NCBI RefSeq assembly: GCF_010093595.1 | Contig: NW_022985456.1 | Location: 580,104 to 644,103 of the forward strand | Length of the DNA: 64,000 nucleotides | DNA from: Mytilinidion resinicola | Lineage: Eukaryota; Ascomycota; Dothideomycetes; Mytilinidiales; Mytilinidiaceae | Reading direction: 5' to 3' | Part shown: piece after piece, positions 33,878 to 45,500 of the stretch | Numbering within the stretch: position 1 is the stretch's first letter | Layout of the letters: each line of letters opens with the position of its first letter | Notes under the pieces: generated by a model | The model's database searches: none | What the model was told of the DNA's origin: nothing | What the model saw: only the letters and a program-made list of their open reading frames with translations | Made by a program: the position numbers and the translations under genes

Positions 33878-35200
33878 ATGAACGCCTGATGATGGCCTAC
33901 CAAGATGGATACGACGGTCTGTATACACCTGTCTGCCGCTCCCGGGCAGCGATGAAGTACTCACGAACGACATTGGCGCATTGCTTATCACCGACTTAAT
34001 ACCTCGCCCGACCTGCCCCAAACAGTGACGGAGCGGCGTACCAAGACTCATGGCAAGGCACAGTGCTGGTTTTCTCTTTCTCTCCAGTCAGACTCTCCTC
34101 AAGAGGCGACAGGCGTCGATGGACCCTTCAAGGGGCTTATCAAAAATAAGCATTAGGGTATCCCTAATATTCCAATCAACCTCCAGCAAACTGGTAGACT
34201 TACTGATGCAAATCAAATCAACTTTCCTAGGCCTTTTCGCATGACTGCAGTGATGGTGACCCATTCTTGCCCTTTTGCAAAACTCAGTGATCTAGCGCCG
34301 CGCCTTGGTTAATGCATTGGTACTTTGCCTAACGATTGAGGTTCCCAACGTAGCTCTAGAGTTGCAGGACAGTTCCACCACTAAAACGAACCCAGATAGG
34401 CCGAAGTGAATAGCCGGAAATCAGTGCTGCCCTGTTTAGAAGTGCATCGGAAATCAGCACCTAAGGCGATTGCGTTAACGCTCGCATACAGAAATATGCG
34501 AAGATAAAGGAACACTTGTATAACCATATAGAAACATTCCGTCTCTTTATGCTCAGACCAGTATAAGAACGACGCGTAGGTTGCCGCGGGGCGGTATCTC
34601 GGTTAGTGTATACGTCTTCGGCTTCTAGACTTATCTCATCTTCGCGCTTGTATAATTCCTGGATCTTGTGGGGTATATCATGCTCGATAGGACGGATTTC
34701 TAGAGATTTTCTGCTCGCTTTCTTCACGCTTTTGGGCATGTGAGTCATGTGCCTCAGTGTCTCGGCGGCGAGCACGATTTCCTGGAAGGTGAGTGGCTTG
34801 TGAGTGGCAGCTTGCGAGTAACAGCCAGCGTAACTACTGTAGTACCCGGGGGTATATTTCGTGCTTGGGCTGTGCACGACATTTACTAGTATTTTAAAGA
34901 CACCAATCGCAACTTCTGTTATTATTGTCTGAGCATTTTGATACATCGAAACAGGGCTGTAATCGGTGTCTTTAAAATACTGGGTGAATGTCGTGCACGG
35001 ACCACACACAAAAGATATCCGGTCACCATAGTACACGTGTTTGAAGATTGGTGAATGTGTCAAGTAGTGAGGGCAAATCCCCGGGCACACATAAATATCC
35101 GTTGGATTCCTCTCTCACTTACAGACACACACCCACTCTGTTTCCACACCCACTTCTTCGCATCGACCCACATCTCCCCGTCACAACACCATTCCTCATC
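33878..35200. other. Intergenic region with foldback element
   Basis: 1.3 kb between array copies A and B. It contains a near-perfect inverted repeat (34867-35003). A 209-codon minus-strand frame (35090-34461) crosses both arms and the start of the next promoter; its repeats derive from the foldback, so it is not called a gene. Confidence 0.55.
34867..35003. repeat. Foldback (inverted repeat) element
   Basis: Left arm 34867-34910 and right arm 34959-35003 are inverted copies of about 44 bp with only a few mismatches, sharing GGTGTCTTTAAAATACT and AATGTCGTGCAC, separated by a 48-bp loop. Transcription would give a long hairpin. It could be a MITE of a family different from the roughly 95-bp one. 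Confidence 0.8.
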
Positions 35201-36601
35201 ATGATCACGGATCTCCCAGCGGAGCTGCAGCTGATGATCTTCGATGCCATCAAGAAACCTGACAAGCGCAATCCGCGACGCCGACGTCAGGCTCTCGTTA
35301 ATCAACGGGGGTACTCTAAGCATTCAGAAAATGCAGCGAGACGCGCTCTTTTCAATCTCAGTCTGACTTGTCGAAAATACCGGTCGCTTCTTGTTCCCAC
35401 CCTCTTCGACCGAGTCACTCTGCTAAACGAGACTGATAGTGCGGCATCGGTTGTTGGCCTAGCCACTAGCGAGCTCGGCCATTACGTGAAACATTTCCGA
35501 TTTGAAGGTTCTTTGCAAGGAGAAGAGTACAAGATGGCCATGCAGCCCTTTGCTCCAGATATCAATGAAGGCTCAGCTGAGAATCTCGACAAAGTCATCG
35601 AGGCAATCCTACCCACGCCAGTTCATAATATCCTATCCGATCTCCACGATTGGTTCTCGAATCTGGAAATCGTGAGGGTTCACTTCGAATACGATAACTC
35701 CTGGGGTACGGACCGTTTCAATTATCCGGGAGGCTTGGTCCAATCCGTGTTATTTGCAGAGACCAGCTCAGAACCTGCTATGGTAGTGAAATTGGCAAGT
35801 TGGGAGATACTCATGACCAAGGCATACGAAGCTTTGTACCAAAACAAGCACCCTATCAAAAGCCTTCACCTCCAGGACCTTTTACCGGGGCTGGTGTCTA
35901 CTTTCGCAACGCCGGACTTCCATAAATTTCTCAGCAGGCTTGAAACCTTCAAGATTTCTGTGTCTTCTTCCTATAGCGATGACCGCTTCTTCGCCAAGCG
36001 TTCAGGCGGCGATTCCAACTTGTATAAACAGTTCGGAAATCTATTCTTCAACCACCTGGCTTCGGTCAAACATCTCACCATCAAAGCCGGCCTAGCTCGT
36101 CGTGAGTACGACAATACGTACCCGTCGACGGTGCCCTTTGCTACTACGCAGACACCAATGCTCAAGTCGATCCGAATACAAGGCATTCTGATCTCTATGG
36201 CTCTCATCGACTTCCTCGCGAATCATTGCAACACGCTTGAGCACGTGTTCTTCGACGACTGCGTTGCTGCACATTTCAATTGGGCCACGCAGAGCTACTG
36301 GACTAATACCTGGGGTGAACTGTTCAAGGCTCTTGCTGGCTCTGATTGCAAGAGCTCAACTCTCCGAAAACTTGATATCACGCCTATCAAAAGCTCGGAA
36401 ATTGTAGGCCCGACAACTGTGGTTGACGTGAGTTGCGAGGAAGAGTTATTTACGCATGCCAAGGCTGGGATGTTCGTGTATGTGGTCAGTCGCTCACCGT
36501 GGCAGTTCCGGAGGTTTATCAGGCGGGATGATATGAGGTGGTACCAGGCGGTGCGCGAGGTTATCCGCGCCAATAAGGGGAAAGGGAGGCGCATCCTTTA
36601 A
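35201..36601 (+). CDS. F-box-like family protein, array copy B (intact)
   Basis: Intronless, 466 residues from MITDLPAELQLMIFDAI; the frame is open 51 codons upstream but unlike the family. The N-terminus is the best F-box match of the array (LPAELQLMIFDAI, LSLTCRKYRSLLVPTLFD). Family blocks follow in order: GHYVKHFRFEGSLQ, ILSDLHDWFSNLEI, TKAYEALYQNKHPIKSLHL, FFNHLASVKHLTI, LKSIRIQGILI, NTWGELFKAL and a C-terminal WYQAVREVIRANKGKG. The region after the F-box carries an Arg-rich insertion (NPRRRRQAL). Sequence identity to copy A is moderate, so the duplication is not recent. Function unknown; an SCF adaptor role is inference. Confidence 0.82.
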   Translation: MITDLPAELQLMIFDAIKKPDKRNPRRRRQALVNQRGYSKHSENAARRALFNLSLTCRKYRSLLVPTLFDRVTLLNETDSAASVVGLATSELGHYVKHFRFEGSLQGEEYKMAMQPFAPDINEGSAENLDKVIEAILPTPVHNILSDLHDWFSNLEIVRVHFEYDNSWGTDRFNYPGGLVQSVLFAETSSEPAMVVKLASWEILMTKAYEALYQNKHPIKSLHLQDLLPGLVSTFATPDFHKFLSRLETFKISVSSSYSDDRFFAKRSGGDSNLYKQFGNLFFNHLASVKHLTIKAGLARREYDNTYPSTVPFATTQTPMLKSIRIQGILISMALIDFLANHCNTLEHVFFDDCVAAHFNWATQSYWTNTWGELFKALAGSDCKSSTLRKLDITPIKSSEIVGPTTVVDVSCEEELFTHAKAGMFVYVVSRSPWQFRRFIRRDDMRWYQAVREVIRANKGKGRRIL

Positions 36602-36922
36602 AGGCTCCATATTGGAAGCCACGTGAGCAATGCTACTATAGCAGGCGTTTGGCGTTCGGCGGGCGGGATTACTCTCAAAGCCATATCGTTGATCTTCAAA
36701 GTCTTCTTAAAGTTTCGGTGTCTGCATTAGTATCTTCTTCGTTCTTCGCAACGTGTGTGGATGTACCATCCGAAAAACTGATATGGCCCACATCGTCAAC
36801 CGTGGTAGCTAACGTGACTCGCAAGCTTCGCACACACCTAAAACTTCTCTCTTCCACGTACACGACACAGCAGCCTCTTGAAATTCCAACTTACTACGCT
36901 TCACCCTTTTCCCTCCAACTTA
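36602..36922. other. Intergenic region
   Basis: About 320 bp between array copy B and the broken copy C. No gene or distinct site. Confidence 0.5.
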
Positions 36923-38238
36923 CCAATAGCGGCTATAGGATGCCTCGAAGACCTACCAGATGAAATAAAACTTCTCATCGTCGAGGCCATCCAAAACCTC
37001 GCCGAGACCGAGAAATAAGGCCGCCAGACGCTTCTCCGCCTCAGCGGTACTTGCTCCGCATTCCGCTTATTTCTCGCACCTGCTCTCTTCGATAGAGTTA
37101 CACTTCGCAACGAAAGAGAGACCGTGGCCTCGGCACTCGCTTTGGCCAATAGCCAGTATGACCAGTATATCAAGCAGTTACGTTTCGAAGGATCGATAGA
37201 TCGGAACAATTACACTCCTGCTACTAAAAATCTCCTCACCGACGACACGATATTCCCATTGCAAGTCAACCACGTCTTACGCAAGCTCCATAGACATTTT
37301 CCGGATCTGGACACTTTGAGAATTCGATTCGGCCTCCGGCTCCTGGATGACCCCACTCTGTATTGGAACAGTCGATATGGGGAGAAGGAACGGGCTGATG
37401 GGAGACTGCTGATGGCGCAAACATATAGAGCGCTGTGTAAGAACAAAAAACATCAGCTTAAGACGCTTCAGCTTGTAGACGTCCCGCTAATAGAACTATC
37501 CATCTTTACTAGCAAAGAATTCCACGACTTCTTGGTGCCTATCGATACCTTTCACCTCAGGCTTGGGAAGTATCCAAGCTCCCTAAATAGTTGGGGATCT
37601 ATCGACACATGCCCGACCTTAGAGAGAATGACGACGATTTCTGTAGAAAGCTCCCGTCGTTCTTTCTCGATCACCTGCCATCGGTCACATACCTTCGAAT
37701 CTCAACATGCCACGCCGACTGCTTCGTCTCTCGACAGTATCATTGGTACAATAACAGCCAGAAAGAAGAAAAAGACACGTTACCTTGGGACGTCTTCTCC
37801 CTGCCGAAGCTCAAAGCAGTCCACTTTCATGGAATTCTTGTCTGTAAGAAGCTTCTAGGTTTTTTTGACGCTCACGAGGACCGGCTTGAACACATCACGT
37901 TCAGCGAATGCGTGGCGGTGGATGTAATCGAATGGGAATGGAAAGAGACCTGGGGAGACATTTTCAAGGTACTCGCGAGCGCTGAGGCTCCGCCACTGCA
38001 ATATCTTGAAATCAGTGCCATTGAGGGCCCGGTACGACTAGAGGCGGACTTGGAAAGCGTGGACGTCACGAAATTGCCTGAGGCCCGGGGATTTGCCTAT
38101 ATTAGTGGTAACAGGGAGTTAAGATGGTCTAAACGACACGGTGCTCTTTATCCAGGGGATACGCGTTGGCACATGGAGCTGCGAGAGATTATCAATGAGA
38201 ACAAGATGAGGGGTGAGCGATCGACTAAGCGCCTTTGA
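36923..38238 (+). pseudogene. F-box-like family copy C with lost start, stop codon and frameshift
   Basis: Homology starts with LEDLPDEIKLLIVEAIQ, where the family Met position reads ATA or is absent. TAA at 37016-37018 interrupts the F-box region, then the frame resumes (LSGTCSAFRLFLAPALFD, QYIKQLRFEGSID, VLRKLHRHFPDLDTL, AQTYRALCKNKKHQLKTLQL). Near 37570-37622 the homology moves to another frame and continues to the end (FFLDHLPSVTYL, LKAVHFHGILV, TWGDIFKVL, MELREIINENK). The frame change could be a 53-bp intron (GTATCC..CTTAG), but paralogues have coding sequence of matching length there, so an indel is simpler. A truncated product could start at Met 37124. Confidence 0.8.
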
Positions 38239-39099
38239 TGAGGAGTTCGCGGGAAGTTCTCCTTCAGTCCTTAGACTAGTAGAACTTGTTAAACCATACA
38301 TGCAGCGGATATGGCAGTGAAGACCCGGGCGTCCACCTTTCCATTATATTTTGTTGTGAACCGTTACGGCCAGTGTCCTCTCTGCGCAACAAGATCAGTG
38401 GTGCTGTGGCATCAATTCAATGCAGCTTCGAGAAAGAGATTCTGATGAAGTATAGACACTCTAAACAACATTCGAATTGCACAACGAATTCATCGTGGTG
38501 ATGGCAGATAAAGTTCGTGAGCCGTGATGTCGATAGCCCTATTTTCACCCTAACCTATTCCTTTCTAGCGTTCTTCATTTCTGTCAACACCAAAACGCCA
38601 TTCCGCGATCTTCGAAACACCCGCCTCAAGCCCTAAGTCCCCGCGATTCCCTTTGCGATTGAGCCTCATCGACCTTCCAAAGATAGGCATCATCCCGTCT
38701 GCACGAAATACCGCTCATGAACCATGTAACGCTCGCCTCAAGCCCTCCGGTTGCGCGAGATTGCTTCCGCCATCGCGGATCGAAGACCTTCTGAAGATGG
38801 ACGCGTTCCCGCTCTGTAGCGCAGCCGCTCCCGCGTTGACGCTTCGGAGGTGTTCCGACATGGAGAAGCGTATTCTTTCCAATGTTCTAGAGCCGCCGGG
38901 GGTGCGGCGGAGATGGCTAGCTGTGGCTCTCCCATGAAGCTTTGATCTGGATTTCGATTCAATCGAAACGGCTAGGAGAACGCGCTCCTCTCCTCGATTC
39001 CCATCTCATTTCTTGCTTTACAGCGTACGTTTGATATAACATGGCGTTCAGATCCAATCTTTCTTCGAACACTGCGACTCGAGCTTCTTTCAAACTATC
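38239..39099. other. Intergenic/promoter region
   Basis: Between the F-box-like array and the pectin lyase. Short open frames only. The last 100 bp are the leader of the lyase gene. Confidence 0.5.
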
Positions 39100-40620
39100 A
39101 TGCATTCGTTCATCATCTCATTACTGGCCATCTCCAGCTGTACCGGATCTGCTGCAGCAGTGGGGGTAGTTGGCTCTCCAGTAGGATTTGCGGCCGGAAC
39201 GACAGGCGGCGGTTCTGCAACTCCGCAATATCCAGCCGACATCGCGCAGCTCACGGCGTGGCTCACGGACAACGTCCCCCGCGTGATTGTATTGGACAAA
39301 ACGTACGTTGTGCCTACTTATTGCGTCAGTCCTTCTAATCCATACGGTATTAACAAAATCAAGCTTTGACTATGTTGGTAGCGAGGGTACTGTGACGGGT
39401 GCAGGATGTCGACCAAGTTCAAACACATGTCCTGGGCATGGCGGGCAAGATGCCATCAATGCAAACAACTGGTAGGTTCTTCTATATGGATGGGAGTGCT
39501 TGGCTAATGAAGTAGGTGTGATGCTTCCTATCCTAAAATTTCCGTTACATACGACAAAGCTGCTACTCAAGGTATCAATGTTGGATCTAACAAATCGATA
39601 ATTGGAGAAGGGAGAAAGGGTGTCATTCGAGGGAAGGGACTTCGAATTGCGAACGGTGCACGTAATGTGATAGTCCAGTATGTGAGCGCTGCTAAATCTC
39701 TGCTATCGCCGTGCTGACTCTTGCAGGAACATTCACATCACATACCTGAATCCCCGGTACATTTGGGGTGGGGACGCCATCACGCTTGCCGGCACAGACC
39801 TTGTATGGGTCGACCACGTGAAGGTATGCAACACGCAATTCTTTACGTATTTCCTCACTCCTGGTCTACAGGATCATTTCGACGTTTCTAAACCGGTCAC
39901 CAGATTTCTCACATTGGCCGCCAATACTTCGTATCTGGGTACGCGCCATCCAATCGTGTTACCATTTCTAATTCTGAATTCGACGGCATCACTAAATGGT
40001 CTGCGAGCTGCGACGGACGTCACTACTGGGGCATGCTGCTGCTGGGGTCGAGCGACCGGATCACGTTGGCTGGAAACTACATGCATCATATGAGTGGCCG
40101 CAGCCCAAAGGTCGGCGGTAACACGCTACTCCATGCAGTAAGTTCCATGTTTCAGCTTTTCATGGAATCCTGCACCCCGCATCTGGCGCCTACGTTCCTG
40201 AAAGACCTAGCCGCTGATCCTTTCTGACAGGTCAATAATCTTTTCGCCGATAACACGGGCCATGCCTTCGACATCCTTGCAGGTGGCCAGGTCGTTGCGG
40301 AGGGGAACGTCTTTGAAAATGTCAGAACTACGTTGATGGAACCAGTTCAGGGACGGGTGTTTACGTCCCTGAGTGCCGCTATGAATGCAGGGTGCAAACC
40401 CTACTTGGACCATGATTGCGCGAAGAACTTATTGCAAAACAGTGGCAATTTTAATGGAGACGCGACTGCTATATTGGCTAAGTTCTCGGACTACGATAGT
40501 CCGCCGGCGCTGTCAGATACAGCGGTGAAGGACAGCGTCCTGGCAAATGCTGGAGTAGGCAAAACTGGGAGGAGGCGGCCGTGGCGGCGAGTACGCACGG
40601 CTCACCACTCGAAAATCTGA
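39100..40620 (+). CDS. Secreted pectin lyase (polysaccharide lyase family 1)
   Basis: Six exons, 39100-39302, 39364-39471, 39516-39677, 39727-39823, 39904-40137 and 40231-40620, with introns of 61, 44, 49, 80 and 93 bp, give 397 residues. A signal peptide ([20 protein letters not shown]) precedes [15 protein letters not shown], the usual mature start. Parallel beta-helix blocks follow: [68 protein letters not shown] and SGRSPKVGG. The IGRQ context and lack of the pectate-lyase calcium aspartates favour pectin lyase (trans-elimination of methyl-esterified homogalacturonan outside the cell). Every splice junction restores a conserved block. After the normal end near NAGVGK, about 20 basic residues extend the chain, possibly by loss of the original stop. 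A plant-associated or saprotrophic lifestyle fits. Confidence 0.95.
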
Positions 40621-42525
40621 CACGTGGGGTTCGGATGGGGTTGAGGATACAGGGTAGGGTGTCTTTCTGTCAGATCGATCCCGCAAGGAGTACGCCTAGC
40701 CAATATTTTCTCAAATCTTTTCAGTGCTCGCTCTATCCCTTTAATATGCTCTCCCACGGAGGTCGGACTCGTTTTGGGTGCCTATAAATAACTTTGAAAC
40801 GATATCACTGACCGTTTTCAGTATACCCTTGCGCCGCACACATGAGCTCCTGCGGGCGGAATAGGCTACAGAGGCGTCAATAAAATCTCCAATTATGATG
40901 CTCGAGAACCCGCCCGTCCACGTTACGACTGCGTCTGCCATTAATCTCATTTGTTGTGGTTGGTTTCATCATGCTAAAGCCAATGGCATCCTTCACTTGA
41001 CACCACCAAGAGCCTCAGGATTTCAAATACACCCAGGCGGCGATAGCTATTGTCTAATGCAGGTAGGAGGTACTATTCGCCCCCTTCTTTCCACGCGCGG
41101 TTGTGATGTAACATGCAGTCTACCGTCCCGCAAGACAGTGATTGCTCATAGACATGGCCCACTGCATGTCGTGGTCACTGCTATCTGGTGCCTTGCGACA
41201 TGCCAAAGTGGGAATTTTGCCCCCTTCGCAAACCTCGTTGGACTCGGACATTTTGCGAAGCTGTTGCTTGTAATCGCCAGCAAAATCCGGATGTTGAACT
41301 AAGTATCGCCGATGCTGACCGGTGTGCCGGCAACGGCCGTGCTGTACTATTTCTGACGTATTTCTGACGTCGGGGCGAAGATCGGGCGAAGATCGGGACG
41401 TGCCAACCTTGATGCTGCTGCAGGGACCATTTTTGCGGGTAAAGCAGCAAAGTGGCTGATCGAGCCCGCGTTCCTGGACTAGTGCAGACCCTGAATCATG
41501 CAGTGTCTCAATTGGAAGAGTTTGGGAACTCAGACGTCGAAAAGGAAGCGCCTGGAGGTCACAAAACTCCAATTCGAAGGTGCCGATCTGCAGTTAGAAC
41601 GCTTCGAGATGATCATCCCGGGGTAAAGAGCCGTTAGATTCGCCAATCGGTGGTCACAGCGAGAGTGGAGCTGTGGAGCTCTGGAGCGCGACACCAGCTA
41701 GGCATCTTGGATTCTCGGAACCGACGTGCCTCTTTAGGAAAACTCAAAATCCACAATTTTTCTATGGTCTTCATCGATGTGCAACTGTCTGTTCACGACT
41801 CAAGGTAAATGTCTCTTCTTTCTGACCAAAGAACACAGTTAATCAACTTTTGACAGGCTGGTGTTGGCGATAAAACGCCAGACAAAAGCAGTCGCATGTT
41901 TCGAATAAGATCTGATCATGGGTTTATTGATACCCTGGAATATTGAAGGACCAAACCCCTTGCCATCCAGCCCTAGGCATGTGTCTGCATAAGCCGCCGG
42001 CGGTCAATGCCATGAGAATGCTCTCACACCCTCGTATCCTGCACTATAGCGCGACATAGTACATTTGCACACTAGCTGAAACTTGATCAGGGTCTGGTAC
42101 GGCCTCTATCGCAATCCTGCACGAGTGTTCTGACATGACGTCCGGGATCTACCTGGATCACCTGCGACTGACCCCAGAGCGGACTGATTCCTGCATTTCG
42201 CCTCTTAAGTTGGTGTTCTAATTTGTGGATCTCTATCACTGAGTGGACAGAAAGAAGGCTTCGTGTGAATGGATGTAAGATACTCGGTGCTCAACGCGAA
42301 ACTTGATCATGGACCAGCACCAATGCTCTACCCTGATACTCAGGGTCTCTTTAGACCCACTGTGACGAGCCCTGGGGGAACGGGCACATTCCTGTTTCCA
42401 ACGACCGGGAATGATTCCCTGGTTCCCATGGTCCATATTCCTGTGTATGTCCTTATAAAAGCGTTCCGTCGGGCTGTTTCCCTTGGCCAGTGCATTTATC
42501 AATTCTCCGGTTCTTATCTTTCGTC
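40621..42525. other. Intergenic region, no supported gene
   Basis: 1.9 kb. The longest open frame (41572-41120, -, 150 codons) has no domain character. Small direct duplications occur near 41345-41400 (TTTCTGACGT and GAAGATCGGG twice each). The 3' end is the ABC transporter promoter. Confidence 0.5.
42454..42460 (+). promoter_or_regulatory. Putative TATA box of the ABC transporter gene
   Basis: TATAAAA lies 65 bp upstream of the ATG at 42526. The spacing is short but feasible for a fungal inducible gene; transcription start unknown. Confidence 0.4.
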
Positions 42526-45500
42526 ATGTCACACCCAGCCGCCATGCCTGATATCGAGGAGATAATTGCGAGGTATGCTTCACGGAGTCCAACACTGACG
42601 GTGTCTCCAACCCATACGACACATTCAAGATACTCAGAGGATGCAGCTCTGGTCAAAGACACTGGCAAGAATGGAACTCTACACTCAGACCTCGAATCCG
42701 CAGCCAGAAAAGAGTTCCTCCACCCAGAATCACAGCCTCTCCCACAGATATTGGTGTCAGCAGAGCCGCAAAGCAAATCAAATGAATCAACCCGGGAGTC
42801 ACGGCAGGATCATCTTTCCCCGAGCTCAAGTTTTTCTCCTAGGCTCTCACGTCGAACGACCTGGGCCGATCTCCCAGATCTCCCTGAGGATTCCTCGAAG
42901 CGACCTATATCGGAAACTCTTCGGAGACTCACCCGACGAGACACCTGGCAAGGCCTCGATGAGAGTGTTGGACGTGCGTACCAACCCGAACTCGACCTCA
43001 AGGATGAGCTCACTCTTACCGATTCTTATCGTCAAAGGCCTGTTGCGGAAACCATCAGGAGGCTCTCGCGACGAGTCACGCTCGCAGACCAACTTGATAC
43101 TGCTGAAGAGCCACAGTGGACATTCGAACGAAAGCTCCGAGCCGCAGTGGAAGGAATTAGTGGGAACGACAGCACGGGGCTATCGCCTCGTATTTGCATG
43201 CGATGGAAGAACGTCAAGGTCTACGGAGAAGATGTTGGTTCCAGGGCACAGAGCGACATCTCAACCGTGATCAGCGACTTGTACAAGTCTGTCCAAGGAA
43301 TTTGGCGTAGGAATCCCCAGAAAGAGATACTACACGGCATAGATGGAGTGCTCAATGAGGGAGAAATGCTTCTAGTGCTAGGCGGGTAAGATGAAATCCT
43401 ATGTTGATCTTTGAGATCGTATAATAACAGCAATATCTAGGCCAGGAAGCGGTTGCACTACTCTTTTGAAGACCCTCGCCGGCCATCATGGTGGATACAG
43501 CAAGAAGAAAGGAGTCATCCGCTGTAGCGGCATCTCCATTACGAAAGTCATGGAGCGTTTCCGCGGAAGTGTCGTTTATAATGGCGCGGTTGAGAGTCAC
43601 TTCCCCGAGCTCACCGTTGGTCAAACACTCGACTTTGCTGCGAAGACCAAAACGCCCCATCGGCGCATCGACGGGATTTCGAGAGCGGAGTATGCGGCCA
43701 GGATAACGGACATTATTGGGACTGCCTTTGGACTTCGGCACACCTTCCAGACCAGGGTTGGGAATGACTTCATCAGAGGTGTGTCTGGTGGAGAGCGGAG
43801 GCGAGTCACTATTGCTGAAATGGTAGGCTTCTCATTTCATCTACCAACCGCTAAAATTGGCTGCGAGTCATTGAACTGACAATTCACAGCTGATGACTCG
43901 CGCCTCCGTCACATGTTGGGATAATCCGACCCGCGGTCTCGACTCTTCAACATCTCTAGAGTTTGCTCAGGCACTGCGGGTAGCCACCAACTTGACTGGT
44001 AACGTCTCTATCTCAGCATTGTACCAGCCCGGAGAGGCGCTAGCAGAGATTTACGACAAAGTCACCCTCCTTTACCAAGGCTACCAAATCTGGTTCGGCG
44101 AGATCGACGATGCTCGAAAATACTTCACGGAAATAGGATTCGAAGCCCTCCCTAGGCAGACGACCGCCGAGTTTCTCATTTCCATTACTGACCCAAAGTC
44201 TGCGCGGGTGAGAATGGGCTATCAACATCGAGTGCCTCGCAATGCGGAAGAATTTGTGAAAATCTGGAAATCCAGCGCCGCTTATAAACACATGCTGACT
44301 GAGTTCAACGAGCAAGAGCAACGATTTCCCGAGGATGACGAAGAATCTTATCAGCGCTTGAAAGACCATCAAGTCGTGGAAAAGACACCATTCACACGAA
44401 ACCATTCCGCCTATACCCTCAATCTTGGCATGCAATTCCTCATCACGCTGAATCGTGGTTATCAACGACTTGTAGGCAACTGGATCTATTATCTCGTCAT
44501 GACTACCACGATGGTGGTCATACCAATCATCATCGGAAGCATGTTCTACAACATCCCAGAGGATGCTTCTGGATTCATCTCCAGGGGCGGGATGATATTC
44601 TTTTCGCTCCTCTTCAACGTCATCATCAATTTCGCTGAAACTAGCGCCCAATTTGCGCAGAGACCTATCGTCGAAAAACAGAACTCCTACGCCATGTACC
44701 ACCCTTTTGTGGACTCACTAGCCACAGGGGTCGTACAGTACCCCCTGAAGCTTTTCAACATCGCTATGTTCAGCGCGATTGTCTACTTCGTTGCCCATCT
44801 AAAACGGGAGGCGGGTCCGCTTTTCATCTTCATGGCCTTCACTTATATCATCTCCATATCAATGACGGGGTTGTTTCGAACAATTGCGATTTTCGTCAAT
44901 TCCATGGAGACCGCGTTGGCATGTACAGGTCTGGCTATGCTTCCGCTGGCAATATACAGTGGCTACGTCATCCCACGCCCTTCGATGCATCCATGGTTCA
45001 AGTGGATATCATGTTCGTCCAAATTTCTCCCATTCATGAAAGTCTACTAATTTCAATCGTTTCCAGACATCAATCCAGTTTACTATGCCAACGAGGCTCA
45101 AATGGCCGTCGAATTCCACGGCCGAAGGGCTCCATGCACAACGCTCGTTCCCTCTGGTCCTGGGTACGAGCACGTCAAACTTGCAAACCAGGTCTGCGCG
45201 GTGGTCGGCGCGAAGCCAGGTCAGGCCTTTGTTTCTGGAGACGAATATGTCAAGCTGTCATTCGACTTCGAATACGCCCACGTCTGGCGGAATCTGGGCG
45301 TCTGCATCGCCTTCTTCGTCCTTTTCACCATCACGTCGGCATTAGCGGTTGAGTACAAGAAATCAGCCTCCACGAAGAGTGAGTTCTTAGTGTTTCGCAA
45401 GACTACCAAGGTGTCCTCGAAGGTCAGTGGGAATCCTCGCAAGCGCGACATCGAACAGCCCCATCGAGGCGTTGAACTGGACGTCATCACGGAGGAAAAG

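Noticed and set aside
34461..35090. 209-codon minus-strand open frame between F-box-like genes
   Set aside because: It reads through both arms of the foldback and into the promoter of the next gene; internal similarity comes from the inverted repeat and no family is recognised.
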